Assembly (NCBI RefSeq): GCF_015160855.1
Contig: NZ_CP063373.1
Coordinates: 5,394,001-5,458,000 of the forward strand
DNA length: 64,000 bases
Source of the DNA: Streptomyces ferrugineus
GTDB lineage: Bacteria > Actinomycetota > Actinomycetes > Streptomycetales > Streptomycetaceae
Direction: 5' to 3'
Positions within the stretch are counted from its first letter, which is position 1. Each line of letters starts with the position of its first letter. The notes beneath the pieces are model-generated. The model worked only from the letters and a program-made list of their open reading frames with translations, ran no database searches and was not told the DNA's origin. Shown piece after piece: positions 51,416 through 60,048 of the stretch. The position numbers and the translations under genes were made by a program.

Positions 51416-52088
51416 TCATTTCACCGCGCCGAGGTGTGGACGACCGGGACGCCCTACTCGTCGACAGACGCGCTTCGAGTTCGGGGACACCGGGACCGGA
51501 CAGCCGTGGTAGAGCCGCACTTCGGCCGGTGATCAGCAGCAGGATCGCCGATATGGGCCCCTCCACCTGAGGACCCTGCCCGGCGGACCACGGGTTGTCG
51601 GTGGCGACGAGTCTGAGTCCCCGTAGCTTCCGCTCGGGCCGGAATGGCCACCGCATGGACCAGACCCGGGTCACGGCGGTGGCTGCGGCCTCGGTCGGCA
51701 TGGGCCGGGAGCGTGCCAGGGGAATGACGATGTCCTGCCCGTGCACCAGGACATCGATGAGCGGCTCCAGGTAGGTCACTCCGGGCGCCGTCCTGCGCGA
51801 TCCGACCATTCCGCGGAGCAACACGGCGTACTGGTCGACGGGCAGCTTGGCTTGTCGCACGGCGGTGTCATGGATCATGCGGTTGACGTTTCCGCGCGCC
51901 CGGAGAGTCGCGAACGCGGCCGGAAGCAAGCCCATGTGGGAGAGGGTGAGGTGCGCCGCGACATCACGCACCCGCCACCCGGCGCACAGGGAGGGAACCT
52001 CCCATTCCCGCGGAGTGAGGTCGTCAAGGACGTTCGCGAGACCGAGCCGCTCGTCGTCGATCGCCCGCCATACTTCGTCGCGGTTCAT
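51399..52088 (-). CDS. Mycothiol-dependent maleylpyruvate isomerase family protein
   Basis: About 229 aa. The MDMPI N-terminal domain (DinB-like helix bundle) reads WEVPSLCAGWRVRDVAAHLT with the metal histidines, and later VTYLEPLIDVLVHGQDIVIP. The C-terminal part is variable. Such proteins use mycothiol; the substrate is unknown. It is divergent from the MarR gene over an AT-rich interval. Confidence 0.88.
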   Translation of the reverse strand: MNRDEVWRAIDDERLGLANVLDDLTPREWEVPSLCAGWRVRDVAAHLTLSHMGLLPAAFATLRARGNVNRMIHDTAVRQAKLPVDQYAVLLRGMVGSRRTAPGVTYLEPLIDVLVHGQDIVIPLARSRPMPTEAAATAVTRVWSMRWPFRPERKLRGLRLVATDNPWSAGQGPQVEGPISAILLLITGRSAALPRLSGPGVPELEARLSTSRASRSSTPRRGEMSDRHD

Positions 52089-52172
52089 CCCGACCTCCCG
52101 CCGACGCTAGTATTTGATACGAATCTCTGACTAATAATGGTAAGAGAGACTGTCTAAGTCAAGGGTGGGCGC
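52089..52172. promoter_or_regulatory. AT-rich divergent promoter region
   Basis: The 84 bp between the isomerase-family and marR genes is unusually AT-rich for this genome (AATCTCTGACTAATAATGG). CTCT and AGAG blocks flank the centre and may form the MarR operator. Confidence 0.5.
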
Positions 52173-52622
52173 ATGAGCGAGGATCTGCGTGAGGACGAGG
52201 TCAACCTCGGTGTGCTCTGCTTCATCGCGCACCGGGCCATGGAGGCCCGAGTCCTCCAGGCCCTGGCCGCGGCCGGCTACGACGACCTCACATCCGCGCA
52301 GGGGCGAGTCTTCGCAAGGATCGGCCCGCAGGGCACACGGGTGACCGACCTGGCCGAGCAGGCGCAGATCACCAAACAGACCGCGGGCTTCCTCGTCGAC
52401 CAACTCGAGCGGGCCGGCTATGTCCGCCGGGTGCCAGACCCCACGGACGCCCGGGCCCGGCTGGTACAGATCGCAGCGCGAGGGAAGGCCGCGGTCGAGG
52501 TCGCGAGGGTGGCGGAGGCCGAAACCGAAGCCGAATGGACACGACACCTGGGCAAGCAGAGCACGAACCAGCTACGGCGCGCCCTCACCCGCCTCCGCGA
52601 GATCACCGACCCCTACCGATGA
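52173..52622 (+). CDS. MarR-family transcriptional regulator
   Basis: About 149 aa. Winged helix: LTSAQGRVFARIGPQGTRVT, DLAEQAQITKQTAGFLVDQL, ERAGYVRRVPDPTDARARLV. It probably represses itself and the divergent mycothiol-dependent gene. ATG 52173 (MSEDLREDE) has GGGTGGG upstream. Confidence 0.92.
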   Translation: MSEDLREDEVNLGVLCFIAHRAMEARVLQALAAAGYDDLTSAQGRVFARIGPQGTRVTDLAEQAQITKQTAGFLVDQLERAGYVRRVPDPTDARARLVQIAARGKAAVEVARVAEAETEAEWTRHLGKQSTNQLRRALTRLREITDPYR

Positions 52623-52654
52623 CCACGCCCGCGCCGATTGGACCCCGGCGAGGA

Positions 52655-52843
52655 TCAGGAGGGGAGCGACACCCAACCCGACGGGCTCATCCTCGCGCCC
52701 TGGGGCACGCACTTCCGCAATGCGGACGCCACAGCACGACGCGTACGAGGTGGCCGACGCGCTCGCGTGGTGATGCGGGTACGGGGAGGGTAGGTGCCCT
52801 TGGCGATGCGCTGACGGATCACCCCATGCTCCCGGCGCGCCAT
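52655..52843 (-). pseudogene. Possible GntR regulator fragment
   Basis: MARREHGVIRQRIAKGTYPP resembles the first helix of GntR-type winged helices (RxRIxxGxYxPG). Downstream the similarity ends, in every frame. Probably a 5' remnant of about 25 codons. Confidence 0.35.
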
Positions 52844-52868
52844 CTCGGCACGCCCGGAGCGAAGTCGA

Positions 52869-53786
52869 TCACCGTAGCGCCTCCGAGATCGCGACTGCGG
52901 ACGGGGCGATGGCCGTTTCGCCGTCCTCCACGTCCCACAGCGCGTTCTGCAGCAGCCGTCCGAGTGTCCAGCCGGTCGCGCGTGCGCGGTCCAGGTCGAG
53001 GGTCGAGGTGAGGAGGTCGAAGCGGCGGCGCACCACCCGCAGGGTGTCGGCCCTCGTGGCCGGGTCGTCCAGCCCGCTGTTCAGCGCCGGCCACAGGTCG
53101 AACCCGGGGTCCCCGGCGAGCGGCTCGGGATCGATGGCGAGCCAGGGCTCACGGTCGGCGGCGAGAACGTTGTCGTAGTGCAGATCCCAGTGGAGCATCC
53201 GGTCGCCGGGCTCGTCGACCAGTTCCGCCACCGCGGACGCCCAGCCCAGCAGGAGCGAGCGTTGCGCGGGGTCGGGCAGGGCCGTGACCGCCTCGGGGGT
53301 CTGTGTCAGCATCTCGGTGGCGATGTCGCCGAGGGCGCGCAGCCCCTGGGGCGCGGGTACGGCGACCAGGCGGCTCTGGAGTTCGGCGAGGATGCCCATG
53401 GCGGTGTCGTCGTCCTCGATCGAGGACAGGGTGCGGACGGCGTCCAGCCGTTCCAGGAGCATGCTGCCGCTCTCGGGATCGTGGTCCAGCAGCCGCACCA
53501 TCGCGTCGCCGTTCCAGGTGCGCAGTCCGATGAGCGCGGCGGTCACCTCCGCCCTGGGCATCTGCAGTTTGAGCACCGCGCGCGTGCCGTTCCCGCGCTG
53601 CACCGGAAGCACCAGGGAGGCTTCCCCGCATCTGGCCGCGCCGTCCCGTCGCAGCTCCCAGCGGTCCAGGACCTCGGCGGCCAGAGCCGGGAGTGCGGCG
53701 ATCCACGCGCTCCCCTCGTCGCCGAAGGCTCTGGCGTACGACATCGCCAGCGGTTGCGGCACCTCGACGGTTTCCGACGGGCTCAC
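52869..53786 (-). CDS. Aminoglycoside phosphotransferase-like kinase (APH(6) type)
   Basis: About 305 aa. Lys-bearing strand RAVLKLQMPRAEV, the catalytic loop RMLHWDLHYDNVL (HxDxxxxN) and metal-binding PWLAIDPEPLAGDPGFDLWP match streptomycin/hydroxyurea 6-kinases of the APH(6) family. It may phosphorylate an aminoglycoside or another hydroxyl substrate; many Streptomyces homologues have no known resistance role. Confidence 0.88.
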   Translation of the reverse strand: MSPSETVEVPQPLAMSYARAFGDEGSAWIAALPALAAEVLDRWELRRDGAARCGEASLVLPVQRGNGTRAVLKLQMPRAEVTAALIGLRTWNGDAMVRLLDHDPESGSMLLERLDAVRTLSSIEDDDTAMGILAELQSRLVAVPAPQGLRALGDIATEMLTQTPEAVTALPDPAQRSLLLGWASAVAELVDEPGDRMLHWDLHYDNVLAADREPWLAIDPEPLAGDPGFDLWPALNSGLDDPATRADTLRVVRRRFDLLTSTLDLDRARATGWTLGRLLQNALWDVEDGETAIAPSAVAISEALR

Positions 53787-54220
53787 GGCGACCTTCCTTC
53801 AACAGGGATCACACGTCTCACCGCAAGCTATCGGAGCAGCGCGTACGGTCGTGCCGTCACCGGCACTTCGGAGCGCGTCGGCGATCGAACTGGTCGAGGG
53901 CTGCGACGAGGCCGGGGTCCTGATGCTGCGCGGCGCAGCAGGCATGGTCAGCGAGGCCATGGGGATCATCACACCACGGAGGCTCCCCCGGCACGTGGTC
54001 TGAACCAGAGGAGCCTGGCCGAGCCAGCCCCCTGGGGTATGCCGCTGAACCCGGCCTTGCACACCAAGTCCCCACCGCGATCGGTTTCACTCGGGCCGAC
54101 GACCACGAAGTCCTCGGTTCGACCCAGGGAGCACCCGACCCGGTCACCGGTCACCGGTCACCGGTCACCGGCCGTCCATTGTCCGTCGTCCGAATTCAGT
54201 AGAGACGAGACGGACCGTTT
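53787..54220. other. Intergenic region upstream of the ABC-F leader
   Basis: About 430 bp between the kinase and ABC-F genes. It holds the CCGGTCA repeats at 54140. A frame at 53840-54000 (SASAIELVEGCDEAGVLMLR) is protein-like, but I cannot assign it. Confidence 0.4.
54140..54167. repeat. 7-bp tandem repeat, four copies
   Basis: CCGGTCA repeated four times exactly, followed by CCGG. It lies about 55 bp upstream of the predicted ABC-F promoter. Confidence 0.85.
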
Positions 54221-54326
54221 TACTATGGTGGGCGCGTGGCTTTCTACTACTTCCGCTGAGTCCGGGCACGGCCCATGCCGCCGTCTCCGCTGCCCGTAGA
54301 CCCTTCGCATCCCCAGGGAAAGTCAC
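54221..54326 (+). promoter_or_regulatory. Leader region of the ABC-F gene
   Basis: TACTAT (54221-54226) is a good -10 element. A transcript starting near 54233 would begin almost at the GTG of a seven-codon frame (54236-54259) encoding MAFYYFR. A hairpin (54263-54296; CGGGCA/TGCCCG stem enclosing CGGC-CCAT-GCCG) follows, and the ABC-F start lies 30 bp further. This layout fits ribosome-mediated attenuation in which an antibiotic-stalled ribosome on the short frame lets RNA polymerase read through. Confidence 0.55.
54236..54259 (+). CDS. Short upstream open reading frame (leader peptide)
   Basis: GTG-initiated, seven residues (MAFYYFR), TGA at 54257-54259. It is rich in aromatic residues and lies in the ABC-F leader. 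Translation is inferred from position only. Confidence 0.4.
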   Translation: MAFYYFR

Positions 54327-55976
54327 ATGCGCGAACGCGCCCACACCGCCATGCCCGCTGCCGTGGCGCAGCTCTCCGTCAAAGAGGTCACCAAGTCCTA
54401 CGGCACCCGGACCGTCCTCGACCAGGTCTCCTTCACCGTCCGCCCGGGTGAGAAGGCGGCCGTCATCGGCGAGAACGGCTCCGGCAAGTCCACCCTGCTG
54501 CGCCTGCTCGCGGCAGCCGAGTCGCCGGACGCCGGGGAGCTGACCGTCAGCTTCCCGGGCGGCGTCGGTCATCTCGCTCAGACTCTCGACCTCGACCCTG
54601 ACCGCACCGTGCAGGACGCCGTCGATCTCGCCCTCGACGAACTGCGCGACATGGAGCGGCGGCTGCGTGCGGCGGAGGAGCGTCTGGGCGAGGCGTCGGA
54701 GGAGGAACTCGCCGCGTACGGTGAGCTGTTGATCGCGTACGAGGAGCGCGGCGGATACGAGGCGGACGTACGCGTCGATGCCGCGATGCACGGCGTCGGG
54801 CTCGCCGGGATCACCCGCGAGCGACTGCTCGGCTCACTCTCCGGCGGCGAGCAGTCCCGGCTCGCGCTGGCCTGCGTGCTGGCCGCCGCACCCGAGCTGC
54901 TGCTGCTCGACGAGCCGACGAACCACCTCGATGCGACGGCCGTGCACTGGCTGGAGGAGCAGCTGCGCGCGCATCGCGGCACCGTCGTGGCGGTCACCCA
55001 TGACCGCGGCTTCCTGGAGCGCATCGCCACCACGATCCTGGAGGTGGACCGTGATACGCGCACCGTGCACCGCTATGGCGACGGCTGGGCCGGATACCGC
55101 GCCGCGAAGGCCGCCGCCCGGCGCCGCGCGGAGCAGGAGCACATCGAGTGGCTCCAGGAAGTGGCCCACGCCGAGGAGCTGGTCGAGGGCGCCGGGAAGC
55201 GGCTCGCCACCACCGGCAAGGACCCGCGGCAGGGCTTTGGCAAGCACCGTCGTTCGCACGAGGCGAAGCTCGGCGGGCAGGTGCGCGCGGCCCGTGAGCG
55301 GCTCGTCCGGCTCCGGCGCCACCCGGTGCCGGCGCCGCCGGAACCGCTGCGCTTCACGGCGGCACTGTCGGCGGCAGGCGACGGGGATCCTGTCGACGGC
55401 AGCCCGATCGCCGAGCTCGACGGCGTGACGGTGGGCGATCGGCTGCGGCTGGACGGGCCGCTGACCCTCACACCCGGTCAGCGGCTGCTGGTCACGGGCG
55501 AGAACGGGGCGGGCAAGACGACGCTGCTGCGCGTCCTGGCCGGCGATCTGGAGCCGGACGCCGGCACGGTACGCCGTCCCGCCCGCATCGGGTACCTGGC
55601 GCAGGAGCTGCCCGCGCGCTCCACGCGGCTTCCGCTGCTCGCCGCCTTCGCGGTCGGGCGGCCCGGGCTGCCGCACGAGTACGCCGAACGACTGCTGGCG
55701 CTGGGCCTGTTCCGCGAGCAGGACCTGCATGTCCCGGTCGCGGCGCTGTCCGCGGGGCAGCAGCGACGCCTCCAGATCGCCGGCCTGGTGACCCGGCCCG
55801 CCGACCTCCTCGTCCTCGACGAGCCGACGAACCACCTCGCCCTCGACCTCGTCGAGGATCTGGAGGCGGCGCTCGCGGCCTACCCGGGAGCGGTGGTGGC
55901 GGTCTCGCACGACCGCGGCTTCCGGGAGCAGTTCCCGGGCCAGCGGCTCGAATTGCGGGGCGGTCGCAGGGGCTGA
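54327..55976 (+). CDS. ABC-F family ATPase, probable ribosome-protection protein
   Basis: About 549 aa, two ABC domains without membrane segments. First Walker A AAVIGENGSGKSTLLRLLAA, signature LGSLSGGEQSRLALACVLAA, Walker B LLLLDEPTNHLDATAV; second Walker A LLVTGENGAGKTTLLRVLAG, signature AALSAGQQRRLQIAGL, Walker B LLVLDEPTNHLALDL. A basic linker between the domains (RRRAEQEHIEWLQEVAHAEE) would contact the ribosome. This is the ARE ABC-F group that removes antibiotics from the ribosome, such as those acting on the peptidyl-transferase centre. Regulated by the leader above. Confidence 0.9.
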   Translation: MRERAHTAMPAAVAQLSVKEVTKSYGTRTVLDQVSFTVRPGEKAAVIGENGSGKSTLLRLLAAAESPDAGELTVSFPGGVGHLAQTLDLDPDRTVQDAVDLALDELRDMERRLRAAEERLGEASEEELAAYGELLIAYEERGGYEADVRVDAAMHGVGLAGITRERLLGSLSGGEQSRLALACVLAAAPELLLLDEPTNHLDATAVHWLEEQLRAHRGTVVAVTHDRGFLERIATTILEVDRDTRTVHRYGDGWAGYRAAKAAARRRAEQEHIEWLQEVAHAEELVEGAGKRLATTGKDPRQGFGKHRRSHEAKLGGQVRAARERLVRLRRHPVPAPPEPLRFTAALSAAGDGDPVDGSPIAELDGVTVGDRLRLDGPLTLTPGQRLLVTGENGAGKTTLLRVLAGDLEPDAGTVRRPARIGYLAQELPARSTRLPLLAAFAVGRPGLPHEYAERLLALGLFREQDLHVPVAALSAGQQRRLQIAGLVTRPADLLVLDEPTNHLALDLVEDLEAALAAYPGAVVAVSHDRGFREQFPGQRLELRGGRRG

Positions 55977-56377
55977 CTGCGACCTTCGGTCGACGACATC
56001 GACTGGCAGGGCAACTGTCCCTGGTTCGACATCAACTGCGCCCGAATGTGGGGGTTTTGCACCGCCGTTGGGTGAGTGCTGCATGGAATCCGTGGGGTGG
56101 TGTGGGCGGGTTTGGGCGGCCGGGGACAGTGTGGGGGTGCGGATCCGGTCGGGTTGCGGCCGCCGTTCGGTGCGCGGCATCCGTGATCCGCCTACGGGAA
56201 CCGGCAGTTCGTCACGCGGGCGCGTCAATGCCCCGCAGGCGGGCCGGAGGTGGGCGGGACGGGTGAATCGGCCCTTCCAGTCATGGCACTGCTGGCGTGC
56301 ACATGACATGCATGACACGGTCGATGCATCGGTCGGCGCATACCTGCGCCGACCACTCCGCATTCAGGGGGAACGAC
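55977..56377. other. Intergenic region upstream of the secreted metzincin
   Basis: About 400 bp. No gene seen. Short palindromic pieces with TGCATG and GATGCATC occur at 56305-56330, close to the next gene, where regulatory sites are likely. Confidence 0.4.
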
Positions 56378-57397
56378 ATGTTCGCACGTCACGCACGCAC
56401 GACAGGCGGCGGCCGGCGCGGCCGCGCCGCGCTGCGCGTCCTCGCCGTCGCCTGCGTCCTGGCCGCCACCGGGACCTTATCCACGGTCGCCCACGCGGAA
56501 GGATCGGTCGACGGCGACGAACTGCGCTACGAGGACAACACCAAGTACGACAGCGAACTGCAGCACGCCGCCGACGCGTGGAACGAGGTCGGCGACATCA
56601 ACGTCGCGCCCGATGACTTCTGGAGCAACCAGGACGTCGACGTCTACGACGTGGACCGGGACGTCTCCTGGGACGGCCGCTGGATCGACGACTGGTTCGG
56701 CGACGACGACATCGAGCTCAACTCGCGCTACCTCGACGGCTACGACTCCTTCGACCGCAACGGAGTCGTCACCCACGAGTTCGGGCACGCCCTCGGCCTC
56801 GACCACATCGACGGACAGGGCGCGGTGATGGAGTCCGTCACCACCGGCCGGGTCACCGACGTCCCCACCCAGCCGGACGTGGATGCCTACAACGACATCT
56901 GGGGCCGCAGCACCGGCGACTCCGCGCAGCGGTCCGCTCCGTCGGCCGACGGGCCGCGGATGCGCGCCGGTCTGGTGACCGACTTCGCCGACGACGCCAA
57001 GCTGGCCGGCTTCGCCGACGACGTCTTCGTGGGCACCGTCCTCGCCAAGCAGGGGCAGAAGACGGTCTCCGGGCTGCCGGAGACCCAGTACAGCGTCCGG
57101 GTCGACAAGAGCTTCAAGGGCGACGCCGCCGGCACCACGACCGTCAACCAGCAGGGCGGCCTGCTCGACGGCGTCGCCGAGCCGTTGCTGTTCGAGGGCG
57201 ACCGGCTGCTCCGGCCGGGCCAGACATACCTGTTCGCCACCACTGACGAGGCGGCCTTCGGGTGGCGGACGCTGGTCCCGGTGTACGGCGACCGACACCT
57301 GGGGGCCGCGGACTCCGGCGAATCGAGGGTCTCCGGCGCCGTCGGCGAGCGCTGGACCGAGGCCGTGCGCAACCAGGTCCGTTTCAGCGGGCGTTGA
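56378..57397 (+). CDS. Secreted metzincin-type metalloprotease
   Basis: About 339 aa. Signal peptide RVLAVACVLAATGTLSTVAH, then an M10-like domain with VVTHEFGHALGLDH (HExxHxxGxxH zinc site) near residue 136 and AVMESV as the Met-turn. The C-terminal 150 residues (DDVFVGTVLAKQGQKTVSGL, TVNQQGGLLDGVAEPLLFEG) form a separate domain. ATG 56378 follows AGGGGGA. The substrate is unknown. Confidence 0.85.
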   Translation: MFARHARTTGGGRRGRAALRVLAVACVLAATGTLSTVAHAEGSVDGDELRYEDNTKYDSELQHAADAWNEVGDINVAPDDFWSNQDVDVYDVDRDVSWDGRWIDDWFGDDDIELNSRYLDGYDSFDRNGVVTHEFGHALGLDHIDGQGAVMESVTTGRVTDVPTQPDVDAYNDIWGRSTGDSAQRSAPSADGPRMRAGLVTDFADDAKLAGFADDVFVGTVLAKQGQKTVSGLPETQYSVRVDKSFKGDAAGTTTVNQQGGLLDGVAEPLLFEGDRLLRPGQTYLFATTDEAAFGWRTLVPVYGDRHLGAADSGESRVSGAVGERWTEAVRNQVRFSGR

Positions 57398-57413
57398 GCA
57401 CGGACCGCTGACA

Positions 57414-57434
57414 GCCGAGCATCGACCGCTCGGC
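57414..57434. terminator. Terminator between convergent genes
   Basis: GCCGAGC-ATCGACC-GCTCGGC, seven-bp perfect stem, 17 bp after the metalloprotease stop and 29 bp from the anti-sigma gene stop. Confidence 0.6.
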
Positions 57435-57462
57435 GTGGACGATCCGTCCTCGCCCTACCGGC

Positions 57463-58221
57463 TCACCCTGTCCCCTCGCAGCGGGGCAGGGTGTCCGGCT
57501 TCTGCGCGTACGGTCGCAGCTGCGCCAGGAACCGTGATCCCGGCTCGCCCGGATAGACCGAGGCATCGGCCCGGTCCGGGTAGACCACCACCGCGGCCTC
57601 GATGCCTGCCCGCAGTTCCGCGCGGCCCTGCGTGGTGACCTCCAGCTCGCCGCCGGAGCTCTTGCGCGGCTTGAGGTACTCCCGCACCGTCATCCGCAGC
57701 TCGACCCGGCCGCCGCCCACTGCCTCGACCGCGTCGACGTGTCCCTGTGCGACGACCCGGGCACAGGCCAGCACACCAGGGCCGCTCAGACTGGTGACCG
57801 TTCCCTGGTCGCTCCGCCCGTCGTCCTGCGACCAGGGCTGCAGTCCGAGCACGGCCGCGCCCAGGCCCACCACCAAAGCCGCCGCCACGACCAGGGCCGA
57901 TCGACGCCACCGACGCGCCGCGCCTGCCACCGGGACGGCCGTGTCACGTCGTACCGTCTCCGTCGCCTCGGCCATCTCACTCGTCGCAGTTGTCGCAGCC
58001 GTTTCAGTCGTTTCAGTCGTTTCAGTCGTTTCAGTCGTCCTCGACCGCGCCTCCTCGGCGAGCAGCCCGAGGCCCTGCCGCAGACGGGACTCCACCTGTC
58101 GTGCCTCGTCCCACTGCGCCCGCATCTCCGGGTCGCCGCGCAGCCGGCGCGCCGACGGCGCCTCCCCGGTCACGACGGCGTCCCAGGCGTCGCCGTCGTC
58201 GTGAGAACCCCGCGCCCTCAC
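57463..58221 (-). CDS. Membrane anti-sigma-like protein
   Basis: About 252 aa. An N-terminal cytoplasmic segment (MRAQWDEARQVESRLRQGLG) may bind the sigma factor. A Thr/Glu repeat linker follows, then one transmembrane helix (ALVVAAALVVGLGAAVLGLQ), and an extracytoplasmic domain (VLACARVVAQGHVDAVEAVG). Its GTG directly abuts the TGA of the sigma factor gene, so they are coupled. No zinc-binding HxxxCxxC is seen, so it is not a ZAS-type anti-sigma. Confidence 0.8.
   Translation of the reverse strand: MRARGSHDDGDAWDAVVTGEAPSARRLRGDPEMRAQWDEARQVESRLRQGLGLLAEEARSRTTETTETTETTETAATTATSEMAEATETVRRDTAVPVAGAARRWRRSALVVAAALVVGLGAAVLGLQPWSQDDGRSDQGTVTSLSGPGVLACARVVAQGHVDAVEAVGGGRVELRMTVREYLKPRKSSGGELEVTTQGRAELRAGIEAAVVVYPDRADASVYPGEPGSRFLAQLRPYAQKPDTLPRCEGTG
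58002..58037. repeat. 9-bp in-frame tandem repeat in anti-sigma gene, four copies
   Basis: TTTCAGTCG four times exactly; on the minus strand it encodes the repeated T-E-T of the linker. Copy number could alter linker length without a frameshift. Confidence 0.85.
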
Positions 58222-58770
58222 TCACACCACCTCCGTCTCACGCAGCCGCTGCCGCAGCGACCGCATCGCCGCGTGGAGCCGACTCTTGACCGTGCCCTCC
58301 GGTACGTCCAACTGCTCAGCGATCTGACGTACCGACAGGTCGGCGTAGAACCGCAGCACCACGAGACGTCGTACCTCCATGTCCAGGCCCTCCAGCGCCT
58401 GGGCCACCACCAGGGCCAGTTCCCGCTGCTCGGCGGAGCGGCCCTGGTCGCTGACCGCGGGCGGGTCACGGTGCCGGATCCGTTCGGCGAGCCCCCGCTC
58501 GTGCTGCCGGGCCCGGTGCGCGTCGAGGGCGACGCGGCCGGCGACAGTGGCCAGCCAGGCGCCGCGGTGGCGTAGCCCGCCACGCGTGCGCTCCTGCTCC
58601 AGCAGCTTGACCCGCACCTGCTGCACCCCGTCCTCGAGCGCCTCTGAGCGCATCCCTCCGAGGTACAGCACCGCCCGCACCCGATCGTGCTCGTCCGGCG
58701 ACAGCGGATCGCCCGTGGCTGCCACCCGCCTCACCCCCTGACTGTTGGCCGACTGTCTCCCTGTCTCCAC
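58222..58770 (-). CDS. ECF RNA polymerase sigma factor
   Basis: About 182 aa. Sigma-2 region ALEDGVQQVRVKLLEQERTR, RGAWLATVAGRVALDAHR, then sigma-4 RRLVVLRFYADLSVRQIAEQ, LDVPEGTVKSRLHAAMRSLR. Positioned directly before its probable anti-sigma gene. The first 25 residues are atypical, so translation may start at the GTG that encodes residue 13 (VRRVAATGD). Confidence 0.9.
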   Translation of the reverse strand: METGRQSANSQGVRRVAATGDPLSPDEHDRVRAVLYLGGMRSEALEDGVQQVRVKLLEQERTRGGLRHRGAWLATVAGRVALDAHRARQHERGLAERIRHRDPPAVSDQGRSAEQRELALVVAQALEGLDMEVRRLVVLRFYADLSVRQIAEQLDVPEGTVKSRLHAAMRSLRQRLRETEVV

Positions 58771-58910
58771 TGACCGTCCACCGCAGCGGTCCCGCCGGGC
58801 AGACGCGACACCCCTGTGACGGAGAAACCGCCCGCGGCGTTCGCCCGTTCACGATTCCTTCGCACCTGCGCGGGTCAGCCGCCGACGGCGCCGGTCCGGC
58901 ATCGTTCCTC

Positions 58911-59816
58911 TTACTCCGGGAGCTTGTCCGAGCTCGCGAACGACACGTAGTCGGACACGTTCAGCAGGCAGCCCGGGACCCGGTCCGCCGTCGACGCGCC
59001 GAAGTAGGTGGACACCTGCCGCTGGCCGTCGGCGGGAACGCCCATTCCCTTCGTGAGCGCGACCTGCCAGGGCTTCGGCGGGATCGAGTTGCTGTCCTGG
59101 AGGGGGTAGTCGAGCGCGACGATCAGGGACAGGAAGACGCCGATGAAGAGGGACAGGAAGCCGGTGATGGCCATGTGGTCGACAAGTCTGACGCTCACGA
59201 GTCCCCAGGTCGCCGCGATGGTCACGGTCGCGCCGAGAAAGAGGACTGTGTAGAGAACGGGCAGCAGTCCGATCTCCACTTCGCCCTGCCGCTCGCGACG
59301 AAGGTTGTTGTAGTCGTTGAAGGCTTCGAGAGTGACGGACTGGGCATTCGATTCCTGAGCGTTCTGGGGTTTGTAGAACATCAGCGATTCGAACACGGCG
59401 TCCAGTCTGCCCCGGTCCTCCTCGATCTCACCCTGCTTCTGCTTCGGCCACACCTCGTCGATCACGTTCTCGGCGTAATTGCGGACCTGTGACTGGAGTC
59501 TGCATCGACGGCTGTTGGGAAACGACTGGGCGGCCCGGTAGACGGTGGTGAGCTGTGAGGCCTCCTGGTTGACGAGCCGTTTCACCTCCACATGGTGGTC
59601 GTAGGCGCCGACGGCCACCAGCCCCACCAACAGGGCGTAGAAGACACCCACGACCTCGACCAGAAAGGTCACCCGCTCGTCGTGTTCCGGATCGCTCTCG
59701 AAACGCCGGCGCACCCAGGGGCGCAGCAGCAGACCGGTCAATCCGAAAGCGACGAATCCGCCGGCCAGCACCATGGCCTGGGCCCAGACCGGCACATGCA
59801 AGAATCCCCCGAACAT
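58911..59816 (-). CDS. DUF4239 bestrophin-like membrane protein
   Basis: About 301 aa. Two N-terminal helices (AMVLAGGFVAFGLTGLLLRP, FLVEVVGVFYALLVGLVAVG), a helical middle (LTTVYRAAQSFPN, RNYAENVIDEVWPKQKQGEI), and two further helices (LPVLYTVLFLGATVTIAATW, FLSLFIGVFLSLIVALDYPL) are the DUF4239 pattern. The C-terminal 50 residues are soluble. Function unknown; a channel is possible by analogy. Confidence 0.85.
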   Translation of the reverse strand: MFGGFLHVPVWAQAMVLAGGFVAFGLTGLLLRPWVRRRFESDPEHDERVTFLVEVVGVFYALLVGLVAVGAYDHHVEVKRLVNQEASQLTTVYRAAQSFPNSRRCRLQSQVRNYAENVIDEVWPKQKQGEIEEDRGRLDAVFESLMFYKPQNAQESNAQSVTLEAFNDYNNLRRERQGEVEIGLLPVLYTVLFLGATVTIAATWGLVSVRLVDHMAITGFLSLFIGVFLSLIVALDYPLQDSNSIPPKPWQVALTKGMGVPADGQRQVSTYFGASTADRVPGCLLNVSDYVSFASSDKLPE

Positions 59817-60048
59817 TCGCCGAATTCGTCCCTCGCGCCTTGTGATTCTGTGCGTGTCACACGCGTCGTGGTGCGATGAGGCAGAGATGCCCAGGCACGG
59901 CTCCGGCTACGCCGGGAAGTTCTACGCGGGCCGGTTCGGTGCCGAATTCCGCGAACGGCTGCACGAGACACGAACGACATGCCGCCCTGGCCGGGCTCGA
60001 TCCTTTCGAAGAAGTTCAGAGAATCGAGAAACCTCCAGCGGCCCCGGC
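59817..60048. other. Intergenic region with a possible small relic
   Basis: About 230 bp. From ATG 59887 the plus strand reads MPRHGSGYAGKFYAGRFGAE, and after a frameshift AALAGLDPFEEVQRIEKPP. This looks protein-like but is unassigned. The rest is plain. Confidence 0.3.

Noticed and set aside
53843..54003. Protein-like plus-strand stretch near the kinase gene
   Set aside because: Could not be assigned and lacks a start with a ribosome binding site.
54140..54170. CRISPR-like short repeats
   Set aside because: Seven-bp tandem units without spacers; a simple repeat only.
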